A stretch of DNA of 20,849 bases from JACOWB01 sp964373665 (GCA_964373665.1 CAYJVM010000016.1:1-20849), one strand, 5' to 3'. Positions 14,093 to 20,777 are shown, counted from the stretch's first letter. Notes: generated by a model from the sequence alone, not told the origin. Made by a program: numbers and translations.

Positions 14093-15718
14093 ATGGCAAA
14101 AAAAGATTACTCAAGCTGGTCAAAAGAAGAACTAATCAGAGAATTAAAAAAAGTTGAGAAGAGAAAGAAGTATGGCATAGTTTGGGAAGACAAACCAGAA
14201 CAAGTAGCATTACTCTGCAAAGAAAAACTGCCTGTTCTTGCAGAAGACAAAAGCAAGGAAATTGTAACAGACAAAGAAAAACCAGTTAACATTCTTATCG
14301 AAGGAGATAATTATCATGCTCTCTCTGTCCTGAATTACACGCACAAAGGAAAGATTGACATCATCTACATTGATCCGCCGTATAATAGAGGAAATGAAGG
14401 ATTCAAGTACAATGATAAAATTGTAGACGAAGAAGACCCTTATCGTCATAGCAAATGGATATCCTTCATGAGTAAAAGATTAGAACTAGCAAAAGGTGTA
14501 CTCAGAAGAACAGGATTAATATTTATTTCTATTGATGAAAACGAATTCGCTCAATTGAAATTATTATGCGATGAGATTTTTGGCGAAAAAAATTTTGTAG
14601 CTTGCATAACATGGAGACAATTACATACGGTTAAGAATGTCGCCAAGTATTTCAGTAAAAATACAGAATATTTGCTAGTTTATGCAAAAAATATTGAGAG
14701 TATAGATAGACTTAGGCAACCATTGGATAAATCTGAATCTTATACTTATGACGATAACGATGGTAAAGGGAAATATAAATTAGATCCTTTATCTGCACGT
14801 AACAAAAATATTGAGTATGAATTTTATTTTGACAAATGGAAATTAAAATGGAAAGCACCAAAGGGAAGTTATCCGAGATATTCACAAGAAACATTAAAGA
14901 AAATGTATGAAGCTGGTGAAATTGTTTGGAAACCGGGCTGGAAAGAGCCTAAAGCTAAAAGATATCTTTCTAGAGTTCAAGAAGGGGTGCCACCTAGCAC
15001 CTTTTGGGATGGTTCGGAAGTCGGTTTCAATGCGACTGCTACTGGCGAATTAGCTGGAATTTTGTCGAGAGATTCTTTCCTAAGTCCAAAACCAACAGGT
15101 TTGATAAAACGTTGTATCGAAATAGGTGCCAAAAATAAAAACGCTATCATTTTAGATTTCTTCGCAGGTTCGGGAACAACAGGTCACGCTGTTCTGGAAC
15201 TGAATAAAGAAGATAAAGGAAATAGAAAATTTATTCTTTGCACAAACAACGAAAACAACATCTGCACAGAAGTATGTTATCCACGTGTAAAAAAGGTTAT
15301 TCAAAATCTGGTAAAAGAATCAAAGGGCAAACTTGTTAAAAATATGCCGGGAAATCTCAAATACTTCAAAACCGACTTTGTAGACGCTGATCCTTCTGAC
15401 AAGAACAAGAGAAAAATGGTTGCGAAGTCAACGGAAATGCTTTGTTTGAAGGAAGATTGTTTTGATGAAGTCAAGGAAGGCCACAAATTCAAGATATTTA
15501 CCAATAGTCAGGGCAAGTTTTTGGGAATTATCTATGATGATGACGGCATTGAGCCGTTCAAGAAAGAAGCAAAAAAGATGAAGAAAAAGTTTGTCGTGTA
15601 TGTGTTCTCTCTCGATGAAAGCGCGCGAGAAGATGAGTTTGAGGATGTGGAGGATTTAGTGGAATTGAAGCCGATACCGGCAGTCATATTAAACGTGTAC
15701 AAGAGGATTTTCAAATGA
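14093..15718 (+). CDS. mod: Type III R-M DNA adenine methyltransferase (Mod)
   Basis: A 541-residue beta-class N6-adenine methyltransferase. The motif order is DPPYNRG (94-100) before FAGSG (357-361), as in type III Mod. Other family landmarks are LIEGDNYHALSVL (68-80), YRHSKWISFMSKRLELA (117-133), FISIDENEF (144-152), DEIFGEKNF (160-168) and, near the end of the target domain, SPKPTGLIKR (331-340). Residues about 170-330 are the expected target-recognition domain. The enzyme modifies one strand of an asymmetric site and guides Res. The C-terminal part (about 400-541) has no motif I recognise. The stop codon overlaps the ATG of the 242-residue gene (ATGA), implying translational coupling. The middle part appears more AT-rich than the flanks. 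Confidence 0.95.
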   Translation: MAKKDYSSWSKEELIRELKKVEKRKKYGIVWEDKPEQVALLCKEKLPVLAEDKSKEIVTDKEKPVNILIEGDNYHALSVLNYTHKGKIDIIYIDPPYNRGNEGFKYNDKIVDEEDPYRHSKWISFMSKRLELAKGVLRRTGLIFISIDENEFAQLKLLCDEIFGEKNFVACITWRQLHTVKNVAKYFSKNTEYLLVYAKNIESIDRLRQPLDKSESYTYDDNDGKGKYKLDPLSARNKNIEYEFYFDKWKLKWKAPKGSYPRYSQETLKKMYEAGEIVWKPGWKEPKAKRYLSRVQEGVPPSTFWDGSEVGFNATATGELAGILSRDSFLSPKPTGLIKRCIEIGAKNKNAIILDFFAGSGTTGHAVLELNKEDKGNRKFILCTNNENNICTEVCYPRVKKVIQNLVKESKGKLVKNMPGNLKYFKTDFVDADPSDKNKRKMVAKSTEMLCLKEDCFDEVKEGHKFKIFTNSQGKFLGIIYDDDGIEPFKKEAKKMKKKFVVYVFSLDESAREDEFEDVEDLVELKPIPAVILNVYKRIFK

Positions 15719-16443
15719 TAAAAATAAATGAAAAGAATATAATGGATTTAACAAAAAATAAAGAATCTTTTTTAAAATTCAGTAAAGGAATCGAAGACAC
15801 GTTTGGTGGACCATCTTCTTATTTTTATTTGCAATTAATAAAGAAAATAAGAGAAAACCCATACGAAAATTTATTCTCAGATAACTCTTTTATTGAATAC
15901 TTATACGCGACTCTTGCCTGCTGGGGAATGCATAGAATGGACAAAAACACAAGAATGACAGAATTTGATATATTTAAGAATTCTGTTATTAAAAGTAAAG
16001 TCTTTTTTATAGAGCTTTCAAATGAAAGGTTAAGAGAAACTAATATAGAAGATAAAAAAGATAAAATTCTAAAGATATATAGGAATCTAAAAATAATGTC
16101 AAGGGATGATTCTCCAAGATTTGTTGCCCACTCAAAAATTATGCATTTTTTACTTCCAAATTTAATTCCACCCATGGATAAAGGACATATAATTTATTTT
16201 TTCTATGGAAAAGATAGAACCACGAAGAAAGGAAAAGTGGTTAAAGTAATCCCCATAATTAAAGATGAAGAAAAACTATTTATCGATACCTTAAAGGAAT
16301 TTCAAGAAATAGCAAACAAGCTTAATTTACGAGAACAGGATTTGAAAAATAAATGGGATACCTCAATACCAAAACTTATTGATAATGCCATAATCGGATA
16401 TAATAGAAGTAAATTTAAGAATACCATAAAATTAGAGGAATAA
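15715..16443 (+). CDS. Unrecognised 242-residue protein between mod and res
   Basis: Not recognised. It is a soluble, Lys-rich, mostly helical protein. The conserved-looking patch is HSKIMHFLLPNLIPPMDKGHIIYFFYG (about 142-168, a split motif with His, Pro-Pro and Asp). Another patch, YATLACWGMHRMDKNTRM, lies around 64-81. No signal peptide or membrane segment is seen. It starts inside the last codon of Mod (ATGA overlap), and a GAGG-like ribosome site inside its 3' end precedes Res. So it is part of the mod-res operon. Type III systems classically need only Mod and Res, making this an addition: a regulator, an inhibitor, or a separate effector. Its base composition is more AT-rich than its neighbours. 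Confidence 0.85.
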   Translation: MIKINEKNIMDLTKNKESFLKFSKGIEDTFGGPSSYFYLQLIKKIRENPYENLFSDNSFIEYLYATLACWGMHRMDKNTRMTEFDIFKNSVIKSKVFFIELSNERLRETNIEDKKDKILKIYRNLKIMSRDDSPRFVAHSKIMHFLLPNLIPPMDKGHIIYFFYGKDRTTKKGKVVKVIPIIKDEEKLFIDTLKEFQEIANKLNLREQDLKNKWDTSIPKLIDNAIIGYNRSKFKNTIKLEE

Positions 16444-16445
16444 AA

Positions 16446-18638
16446 ATGATAGCATTACGGGATTATCAAAGGAGAGCAGTAGACAATCTTAAATTGAAAG
16501 TAGAGAACGTCTTGCGTAGCCATGAGAACGGAGTCGTCATATTTCAATCACCAACAGGCTCTGGAAAAACAGTCATGGTTTCTGAATTACTGAAAGAATT
16601 GGTAAAAAACAGGAAAGACGACAAAAAGTTTTCATTTGTCTGGGTTTCTGTACGAATGTTGCACGAGCAGAGCAAAGAGAAATTAGAAAAATACTATGAA
16701 GACGACAGACTACTCCAGTGCTCTTATTTCGAGGATTTGGAAGACAGAAAAATCGGCGAGAATGAGATTCTCTTCATAAACTGGCACAGCATAAACAAGA
16801 AAGACATCAACATCTATGTCAGAGAGAATGAGCAGGACAACAACCTTAATTCGATAATCGCAAACACTAAAGAAGAAGGAAGAGAAATAATTCTAATTAT
16901 TGACGAGAGCCATCATACAGCAAGTTCTGAAAAATCAAAGGAATTAATTGAAGTCATTGGCCCCAAAGTCACAATAGAAGTTTCTGCCACGCCACACTTG
17001 AAAGAAAATGTTTCTGAAATCGAGAAAGTATATCTGTCAGATGTTAAAGCAGAGGAAATGATTAAATCAGAAATAGCAGTAAATCCGGAATTTCTCAACA
17101 TAAAAACAGGCTCAAAAAGCTCTGATGAAATAGTTATTGAACATGCTTTGAAGAAGAGAGAAGAGTTAGCAAAACTCTATGAAAAGGAAGGGGCAAACAT
17201 TAACCCTCTTGTCCTTATTCAATTGCCAGACCAAAAGAGCAATCTAATCAACAAGAAAGATGATGTTCTAAAAATACTCAAAGACAAATTCAAGATAACC
17301 GAAGAGAGCGGAAAGCTGGCGGTGTGGCTTTCAGAAGAAAAAACCGATACTCTGGCCAATATAGAAAAAAACGACAATGAAGTCGAAGTCTTGGTTTTCA
17401 AACAAGCTCCTGCACTGGGCTGGGACTGCCCGAGAGCTCAGATTCTTGTGATATTCAGAGAATCGAAGAGCTTCACTTTCACCATTCAAACCATCGGTAG
17501 AATCATGAGAATGCCGGAGTTGAAGTATTACAACGATCCGGAATTAAACAAAGGCTTTGTGTTCACGAATCTGCCAAACATTGAAATTACAGAAGATTAT
17601 GCAAAAGACTACGTTACTGTCTTCGAAGCAAAAAGAGACAATGCACTCTATAAACCAATTGCTCTTCATTCAATTTATCTGAAAAGACAGAGAGAAAAAA
17701 CAAGATTATCAAGCAAGTTTGTTCAGATATTCCAAAAAGTGGCAGAAGAAATGAATCTGAAAAAGAAAATAACTGTCACGCCATCAAAAGTTGTAAGCCC
17801 AATTATAGCTGATGGCAAAATTATTGATATTGACAAGCCCGGTGAAATAGAACACAAAGGCACAATAGAAGTGCAGTTGAATGAAATGGAATTACAGCAG
17901 AGATTTGATAATTTCATATCACAGAATTGCACGCCTTATGCACCATCAGACTCAAGCGACAGAATGAAGACAGCAATCTACAAATTCTTTGAAGAAAAAT
18001 TCAAAATTGAAAGATACAGTCCGCAAGTCCAAAGGATTGTCTTAGGTAAAGAGAACGTTCAGGCAATGGTTGATGCCATCAATCTGGCAAAAGAGCAATA
18101 TAAGGAAAAGGTAGTCGAGCAACTCAACGAGAAAAGAGAATTGCAGGAAGTTCCAAAGTGGGAAGTTCCTGTCATCATAAGCTACAATAGCAGATACAAC
18201 AAAGAAGAAAAATCAAAGTCAATCATGAAGCCATTCTATACGAAGAAACCAAGCGAGCCGGAAAGGTTGTTTATAGAATTACTGGAAGGTTCAAAGAAAG
18301 TCAAATGGTGGTTCAAGAACGGCGAAAGCGAAATAAAGTATTTTGCAGTCTTGTACAAAGACGAAGCCGGAATCGAAAGAGCGTTCTATGTTGACTTTGT
18401 CGTGCAGTTTGAAGACGGCACAATAGGCTTGTTTGATACAAAGAGCGGAATGACTGCAAAAGATGCAAAGACGAGAGCCGAAGGATTGCAAAAATACATT
18501 AAAGAGCAGAACAAAAAGGGAAAGAAACTCTGGGGCGGAATAGTCATCAACATAAACGGCAGTTGGAGATACAACGACAACGAAGTTTACATTTATGATG
18601 AAACTAACTTGAAAGGATGGAAGTTTTTACAGATTTAA
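16446..18638 (+). CDS. res: Type III restriction enzyme Res subunit (SF2 helicase/nuclease)
   Basis: A 730-residue SF2 ATPase with a C-terminal nuclease. Motifs: Q-like RDYQRRAV (5-12), Walker A SPTGSGKT (35-42), motif II DESHH (153-157), SAT (180-182), ALGWDCPRA (323-331) and QTIGRIMR (348-355). The C-terminal PD-(D/E)xK-like site is YVDFVVQF then LFDTKSG, giving D650 and D664-x-K666. The family translocates or slides along DNA and cleaves where two head-to-head unmethylated sites meet. It is shorter than the classical ~970-residue enzymes but has all core motifs. The gene is preceded by an AGAGG ribosome site. It ends 3 bp from the stop of the convergent PLD gene. Confidence 0.95.
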   Translation: MIALRDYQRRAVDNLKLKVENVLRSHENGVVIFQSPTGSGKTVMVSELLKELVKNRKDDKKFSFVWVSVRMLHEQSKEKLEKYYEDDRLLQCSYFEDLEDRKIGENEILFINWHSINKKDINIYVRENEQDNNLNSIIANTKEEGREIILIIDESHHTASSEKSKELIEVIGPKVTIEVSATPHLKENVSEIEKVYLSDVKAEEMIKSEIAVNPEFLNIKTGSKSSDEIVIEHALKKREELAKLYEKEGANINPLVLIQLPDQKSNLINKKDDVLKILKDKFKITEESGKLAVWLSEEKTDTLANIEKNDNEVEVLVFKQAPALGWDCPRAQILVIFRESKSFTFTIQTIGRIMRMPELKYYNDPELNKGFVFTNLPNIEITEDYAKDYVTVFEAKRDNALYKPIALHSIYLKRQREKTRLSSKFVQIFQKVAEEMNLKKKITVTPSKVVSPIIADGKIIDIDKPGEIEHKGTIEVQLNEMELQQRFDNFISQNCTPYAPSDSSDRMKTAIYKFFEEKFKIERYSPQVQRIVLGKENVQAMVDAINLAKEQYKEKVVEQLNEKRELQEVPKWEVPVIISYNSRYNKEEKSKSIMKPFYTKKPSEPERLFIELLEGSKKVKWWFKNGESEIKYFAVLYKDEAGIERAFYVDFVVQFEDGTIGLFDTKSGMTAKDAKTRAEGLQKYIKEQNKKGKKLWGGIVININGSWRYNDNEVYIYDETNLKGWKFLQI

Positions 18639-18641
18639 CAC

Positions 18642-19412
18642 TTATTTAGCTTCTTTCCATCTCTCTGAAAACAAATCTTTCATTGAAGACGCAACCTCAC
18701 TAATCTCCCTAATTGTAGCGTCTTTATTACCGAGGTCCTTAATACTGCTTCCAATTGACCAACATTTATCCCCGTTAATAATAAACCTATCATGAATTTT
18801 CTGATTGACTTTCACTTCTATTTGTATTCCAAGTTCCTTGCTTAGTTTTTTCTTATAGTCTTCGAATTTATCATGGTCGTAGATGTTTGTAGTTAATAAC
18901 TTTAGGGACTTTATCCTTCCTTTTAGTACAGAGAATGGAAATAGCGTAGAATGTGAGACATGAGAGTCGCATAGCAATATTTCTTCACCATCAAACTGGG
19001 ACGTTAAAAATTCTTCAAATAATTTTATGGCAGTAAAGTTCTCGCCAGATTTTATTACATAAACGGGAGATTTACCAACTTGGCCTAAAATACTTCTTAT
19101 TCTTTTCAGCCCGCCGCTTAAGAAATAAAGATTTTTGTCCTTTTCTTTTAGAATAGATTTCTTTTTGGCTTGATATACATTTACTTTGAAATTATCATCT
19201 TTTTTACCAAAAGATACAAACAAATCTTTAACTTCATTATAATTTGCTCCGGCTTCTTGCTTTGCATTTTCTATCAAATAAATAGAAATTAGAATAACAT
19301 CTAAGTCAGTAAGAGAATCGTCCACGATAAGTGTATCGTGATGCTTCTGTATTAATCCAGACATTTCTGGCGGAATCTCTACTTTAGAGTCACTTTTCTT
19401 TTTTGAGGTCAT
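18642..19412 (-). CDS. Winged-helix plus PLD-like (HDR-motif) protein
   Basis: A 256-residue protein from ATG 19412; a TTG six bases upstream is less likely. Residues about 33-108 form a winged-helix domain (LTDLDVILISIYLIENA ... NLYFLSGGLKRI) like that of the next gene. Residues about 115-230 resemble a PLD-superfamily fold: LLCDSHVSHS (146-154), KIHDRF (205-210) and SIGSSIKDLG (219-228). The H-x-K-x4-D motif is modified to HDRF, as in the MIT_C-type and other single-motif PLD domains, so nuclease activity is uncertain. The gene overlaps the preceding stop by 23 bp, so translation is coupled. It may be an effector or DNA-binding partner of the two winged-helix proteins. Convergent with res. 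Confidence 0.75.
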   Translation of the reverse strand: MTSKKKSDSKVEIPPEMSGLIQKHHDTLIVDDSLTDLDVILISIYLIENAKQEAGANYNEVKDLFVSFGKKDDNFKVNVYQAKKKSILKEKDKNLYFLSGGLKRIRSILGQVGKSPVYVIKSGENFTAIKLFEEFLTSQFDGEEILLCDSHVSHSTLFPFSVLKGRIKSLKLLTTNIYDHDKFEDYKKKLSKELGIQIEVKVNQKIHDRFIINGDKCWSIGSSIKDLGNKDATIREISEVASSMKDLFSERWKEAK

Positions 19413-19797
19413 TTTCAACGAACCTTTCTCCAGTGCTAGTTAAAGTCCATGCTTTAAACTTATCTTTCTTTTCTTTTGCTTCCATCATATAACCGCTTTT
19501 AATGTTCTGAATAACTTTATAATTTACATTGTCTGGTACTTTCTCTTTTGCGTCCCTAAAACAATCTTCGATATCTTTAGCATTGAAGTTACTCATGCCT
19601 TTATATTTTTCAAGATAGTAGCAAATTACCAATGTTCTTTGAACATCATCTTTAGGTTTTTTAGAAAGAAGAAACTCCTTTATGGAAATCTGTTTCTTTC
19701 CACCTTTTGCTTCGGGTTTAGGCATTCCTTCCAATGCCCTTATTCTTCTTTCGTGATTATCGAGAATTTGTTTTGTTTCTTCGTCCATATAGCTCAT
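19390..19797 (-). CDS. Small winged-helix protein
   Basis: A 135-residue protein. An N-terminal coiled-coil-like stretch (about 5-22, ETKQILDNHERRIRALEG) precedes a Lys-rich linker. A winged-helix domain follows (about 48-128, DVQRTLVICYYLEKYKGM ... KDKFKAWTLTSTGERFV). The DVQRT...YYLEKY...F...VQNIKSG pattern parallels residues 37-105 of the next gene. The ATG overlaps the upstream stop by 4 bp (ATGA). Domains of this kind recur in archaeal and bacterial accessory genes of unknown job. Role inferred: protein-protein or DNA-binding adaptor to the PLD protein. Confidence 0.75.
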   Translation of the reverse strand: MSYMDEETKQILDNHERRIRALEGMPKPEAKGGKKQISIKEFLLSKKPKDDVQRTLVICYYLEKYKGMSNFNAKDIEDCFRDAKEKVPDNVNYKVIQNIKSGYMMEAKEKKDKFKAWTLTSTGERFVENDLKKEK

Positions 19798-20201
19798 TTC
19801 TTTTGTTTTGTATTCAAAATATCGTCAAATATTTCTTTAATTCTATGATAAGCAACTCTATACTTCTTACCGGGAAGATACTCAACATAACCTTTAGTTA
19901 CTAGCTCCTTCATGTTTCCGGAAAGAGTTGTCATTGGCCGACCAATTTCCTTTGCTATTTCTGATATGCTTAGCGAAGGATTTTCTATCATTTTCATTCT
20001 GTTAGCGTAATATTTGCCTAATAAGACTATTGCTATCCTCTGCTTGTCGTTTAATGAACCAAAATTCTGGAAGATTATTTTTCCAGAAGGTTTTTCGATT
20101 CTGAAATGTTTCGATGCTTCTTCAACTAGCTTTTCCATCTCTTTTGTTATGTCTTTCTCTTCTACTAACAGTTTTTTCAAAATCTCATTTTCTTCAACCA
20201 T
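19794..20201 (-). CDS. Winged-helix transcriptional regulator-like protein
   Basis: A 135-residue protein, first gene of the minus-strand cassette. The N-terminal half is acidic/helical (EENEILKKLLVEEKDITKEM, a likely coiled coil). Residues about 50-125 are a winged helix: LNDKQRIAIVLLGKYYA, then SISEIAKEIGRPMTTLSGNM as the helix-turn-helix, then GYVEYLPGKKYRVA as the wing. The fold is MarR/ArsR-like. GAGGT (20209-20213) precedes the ATG. A GGAAT-N4-ATTCC repeat at 20225-20238 near the predicted transcript start suggests autoregulation. Confidence 0.78.
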   Translation of the reverse strand: MVEENEILKKLLVEEKDITKEMEKLVEEASKHFRIEKPSGKIIFQNFGSLNDKQRIAIVLLGKYYANRMKMIENPSLSISEIAKEIGRPMTTLSGNMKELVTKGYVEYLPGKKYRVAYHRIKEIFDDILNTKQKK

Positions 20202-20224
20202 ATTAATTACCTCACATTTCTTAC

Positions 20225-20238
20225 GGAATTTACATTCC
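20225..20238. promoter_or_regulatory. Candidate operator GGAAT-N4-ATTCC
   Basis: Perfect 5-bp arms separated by TTAC. It lies between the TATA box (20264-20278) and the winged-helix ATG, at about the expected transcription start. A small palindrome here fits autoregulation by the winged-helix protein, but it is short and could be chance. Confidence 0.35.
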
Positions 20239-20263
20239 TAACATTTTAAACTTTAAAAACTGC

Positions 20264-20278
20264 AAGTATTTAAATCTT
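20264..20278 (-). promoter_or_regulatory. TATA/BRE promoter element of the winged-helix cassette
   Basis: AAGATTTAAATACTT on the minus strand, identical over 15 bases to the element before the transposase. It places the transcription start near 20243 and leaves a leader of about 40 nt with a GAGGT ribosome site. Confidence 0.55.
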
Positions 20279-20283
20279 ATGGA

Positions 20284-20301
20284 CCATCACCCGCATTCGA
20301 C
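20284..20301 (-). repeat. Right subterminal repeat GTCG-N4-CGGGTGAT
   Basis: On the minus strand it reads GTCGAATGCGGGTGATGG, 15 of 18 identical to 12637-12654. It lies 33 bp inside the right end, compared with 45 bp on the left. Confidence 0.6.
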
Positions 20302-20310
20302 TTAAGAATC

Positions 20311-20334
20311 ATCACCCGTTATTGCGACAGAGAG
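20311..20334 (-). repeat. Right terminal inverted repeat
   Basis: On the minus strand it begins CTCTCTGTCG and ends CGGGTGAT, matching the left repeat at 20 of 24 positions. Confidence 0.9.
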
Positions 20335-20342
20335 TAAAGCCA
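20335..20342. repeat. Right target-site duplication, TAAAGCCA
   Basis: Perfect 8-bp direct copy of 12584-12591, directly outside the right inverted repeat. Confidence 0.88.
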
Positions 20343-20347
20343 TAAAC

Positions 20348-20355
20348 TTTATAAA
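20348..20355 (-). promoter_or_regulatory. TATA box, probably the original promoter of the HExxH gene, now separated
   Basis: TTTATAAA on the minus strand. If the element and one target copy are removed, position 20335 joins 12583 and this box is centred 25 nt before the ATG at 12575, the leaderless spacing seen elsewhere in the window. Today it points into the right end of the element toward the winged-helix cassette. Confidence 0.5.
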
Positions 20356-20397
20356 TAGAAGAACGGTCTATTTTTCTTTCATTTCAATCGTTTGTCC

Positions 20398-20411
20398 GTA
20401 ACACGTGTTAC
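20398..20411. promoter_or_regulatory. 14-bp perfect palindrome beside a TATA-like sequence
   Basis: GTAACACGTGTTAC is a perfect palindrome. It touches TTATATAATG (minus strand, about 20411-20420), so a bound regulator could block a promoter reading leftward. No gene begins immediately downstream, other than the original HExxH gene across the insertion. It is a candidate operator. Confidence 0.4.
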
Positions 20412-20470
20412 ATTATATAAGACTTTTCTGCACTTCAAAAATGTATGCAAAATAGTGCCGGAGACAAATT

Positions 20471-20749
20471 CTATTTCTTTAAAGAAGCCTTGAACTTTTC
20501 CCCAAATTCCTCTGCCTCTTCCAACAGCTTCTTGCTCGCCTTTTCCAAAGCAGACTCTGGAGTTCCGCGCGAAGTCTCCACCAAGATTTTCGGCTTGGAC
20601 AAATAAGGATGCTCCCTTATGGTTGCCGCTTCCTTGACAGAAGGATCTTCCCAGAGCTTGTCCTTGACCATGTTCACAAATGCTATGGACTCGTCTTCAA
20701 ACTCGACAATTAGCCGCTTGTCGCTTTCTTCCACTTTTTTCAGTTCCAT
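20471..20749 (-). CDS. rpoL: DNA-directed RNA polymerase subunit L (Rpo11/RpoL)
   Basis: A 92-residue protein with the Rpo11 pattern: EFEDESIAFVNMVKDKLWED (16-35) is the dimerisation motif region, VKEAATIREHPYLSKPKI (38-55) the conserved HP strand, and a C-terminal amphipathic helix follows from about 63. Rpo11 pairs with Rpo3 in the assembly platform of archaeal RNA polymerase, equivalent to the bacterial alpha dimer. The first motif lacks the usual HTL-x-N-xL residues (SIAFVN instead), so the protein is divergent, as can occur in fast-evolving lineages. It has a TATA box (20778-20785) about 32 nt upstream. Before the insertion it preceded the HExxH gene on the same strand. Confidence 0.78.
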   Translation of the reverse strand: MELKKVEESDKRLIVEFEDESIAFVNMVKDKLWEDPSVKEAATIREHPYLSKPKILVETSRGTPESALEKASKKLLEEAEEFGEKFKASLKK

Positions 20750-20777
20750 AATTACCTATAAAGTTTGTTTCGAAGAG

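Larger units (their letters stand above)
12592..20334. mobile_element. 7,743-bp transposon carrying a type III R-M operon and a winged-helix/PLD cassette
   Basis: The ends are 24-bp imperfect inverted repeats (20 of 24 match; first ten CTCTCTGTCG identical). A perfect 8-bp direct repeat flanks both sides. Inside are a minus-strand DDE transposase at the left end, a plus-strand operon (zinc ribbon, Mod, unknown, Res) and a minus-strand three-gene cassette at the right end. No second copy of the right-type end lies between the transposase and the cargo, so the transposase and cargo share a single pair of ends. The whole region is AT-rich compared with the pilus locus. IS6-type enzymes are known for 8-bp duplications, matching the transposase type. 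Mobility is inferred from structure. It is very unlikely to be chance that repeats and duplication agree to the base. Confidence 0.9.

Noticed and set aside
13947..14135. 62-residue plus-strand frame across the zinc-ribbon and mod start
   Set aside because: It overlaps the zinc-ribbon frame, which has two CxxC knuckles and a well-placed promoter, and it has no domain or ribosome-binding support of its own.
14093..18638. BREX or DISARM system
   Set aside because: There is a methyltransferase, a helicase-nuclease and a nearby PLD-like protein, but the PglZ, DrmA/DrmB or BrxC-type genes are missing. The motif set (DPPY before FAGSG; helicase plus PD-DxK Res) fits type III restriction.
19342..19356. 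The 15 bases TGCTTCTGTATTAAT also occur at 20832-20846
   Set aside because: One copy is in coding sequence of the PLD gene and the other overlaps the edge hairpin. No repeat extends further, and a 15-base match in an AT-rich 20-kb window is plausible by chance.
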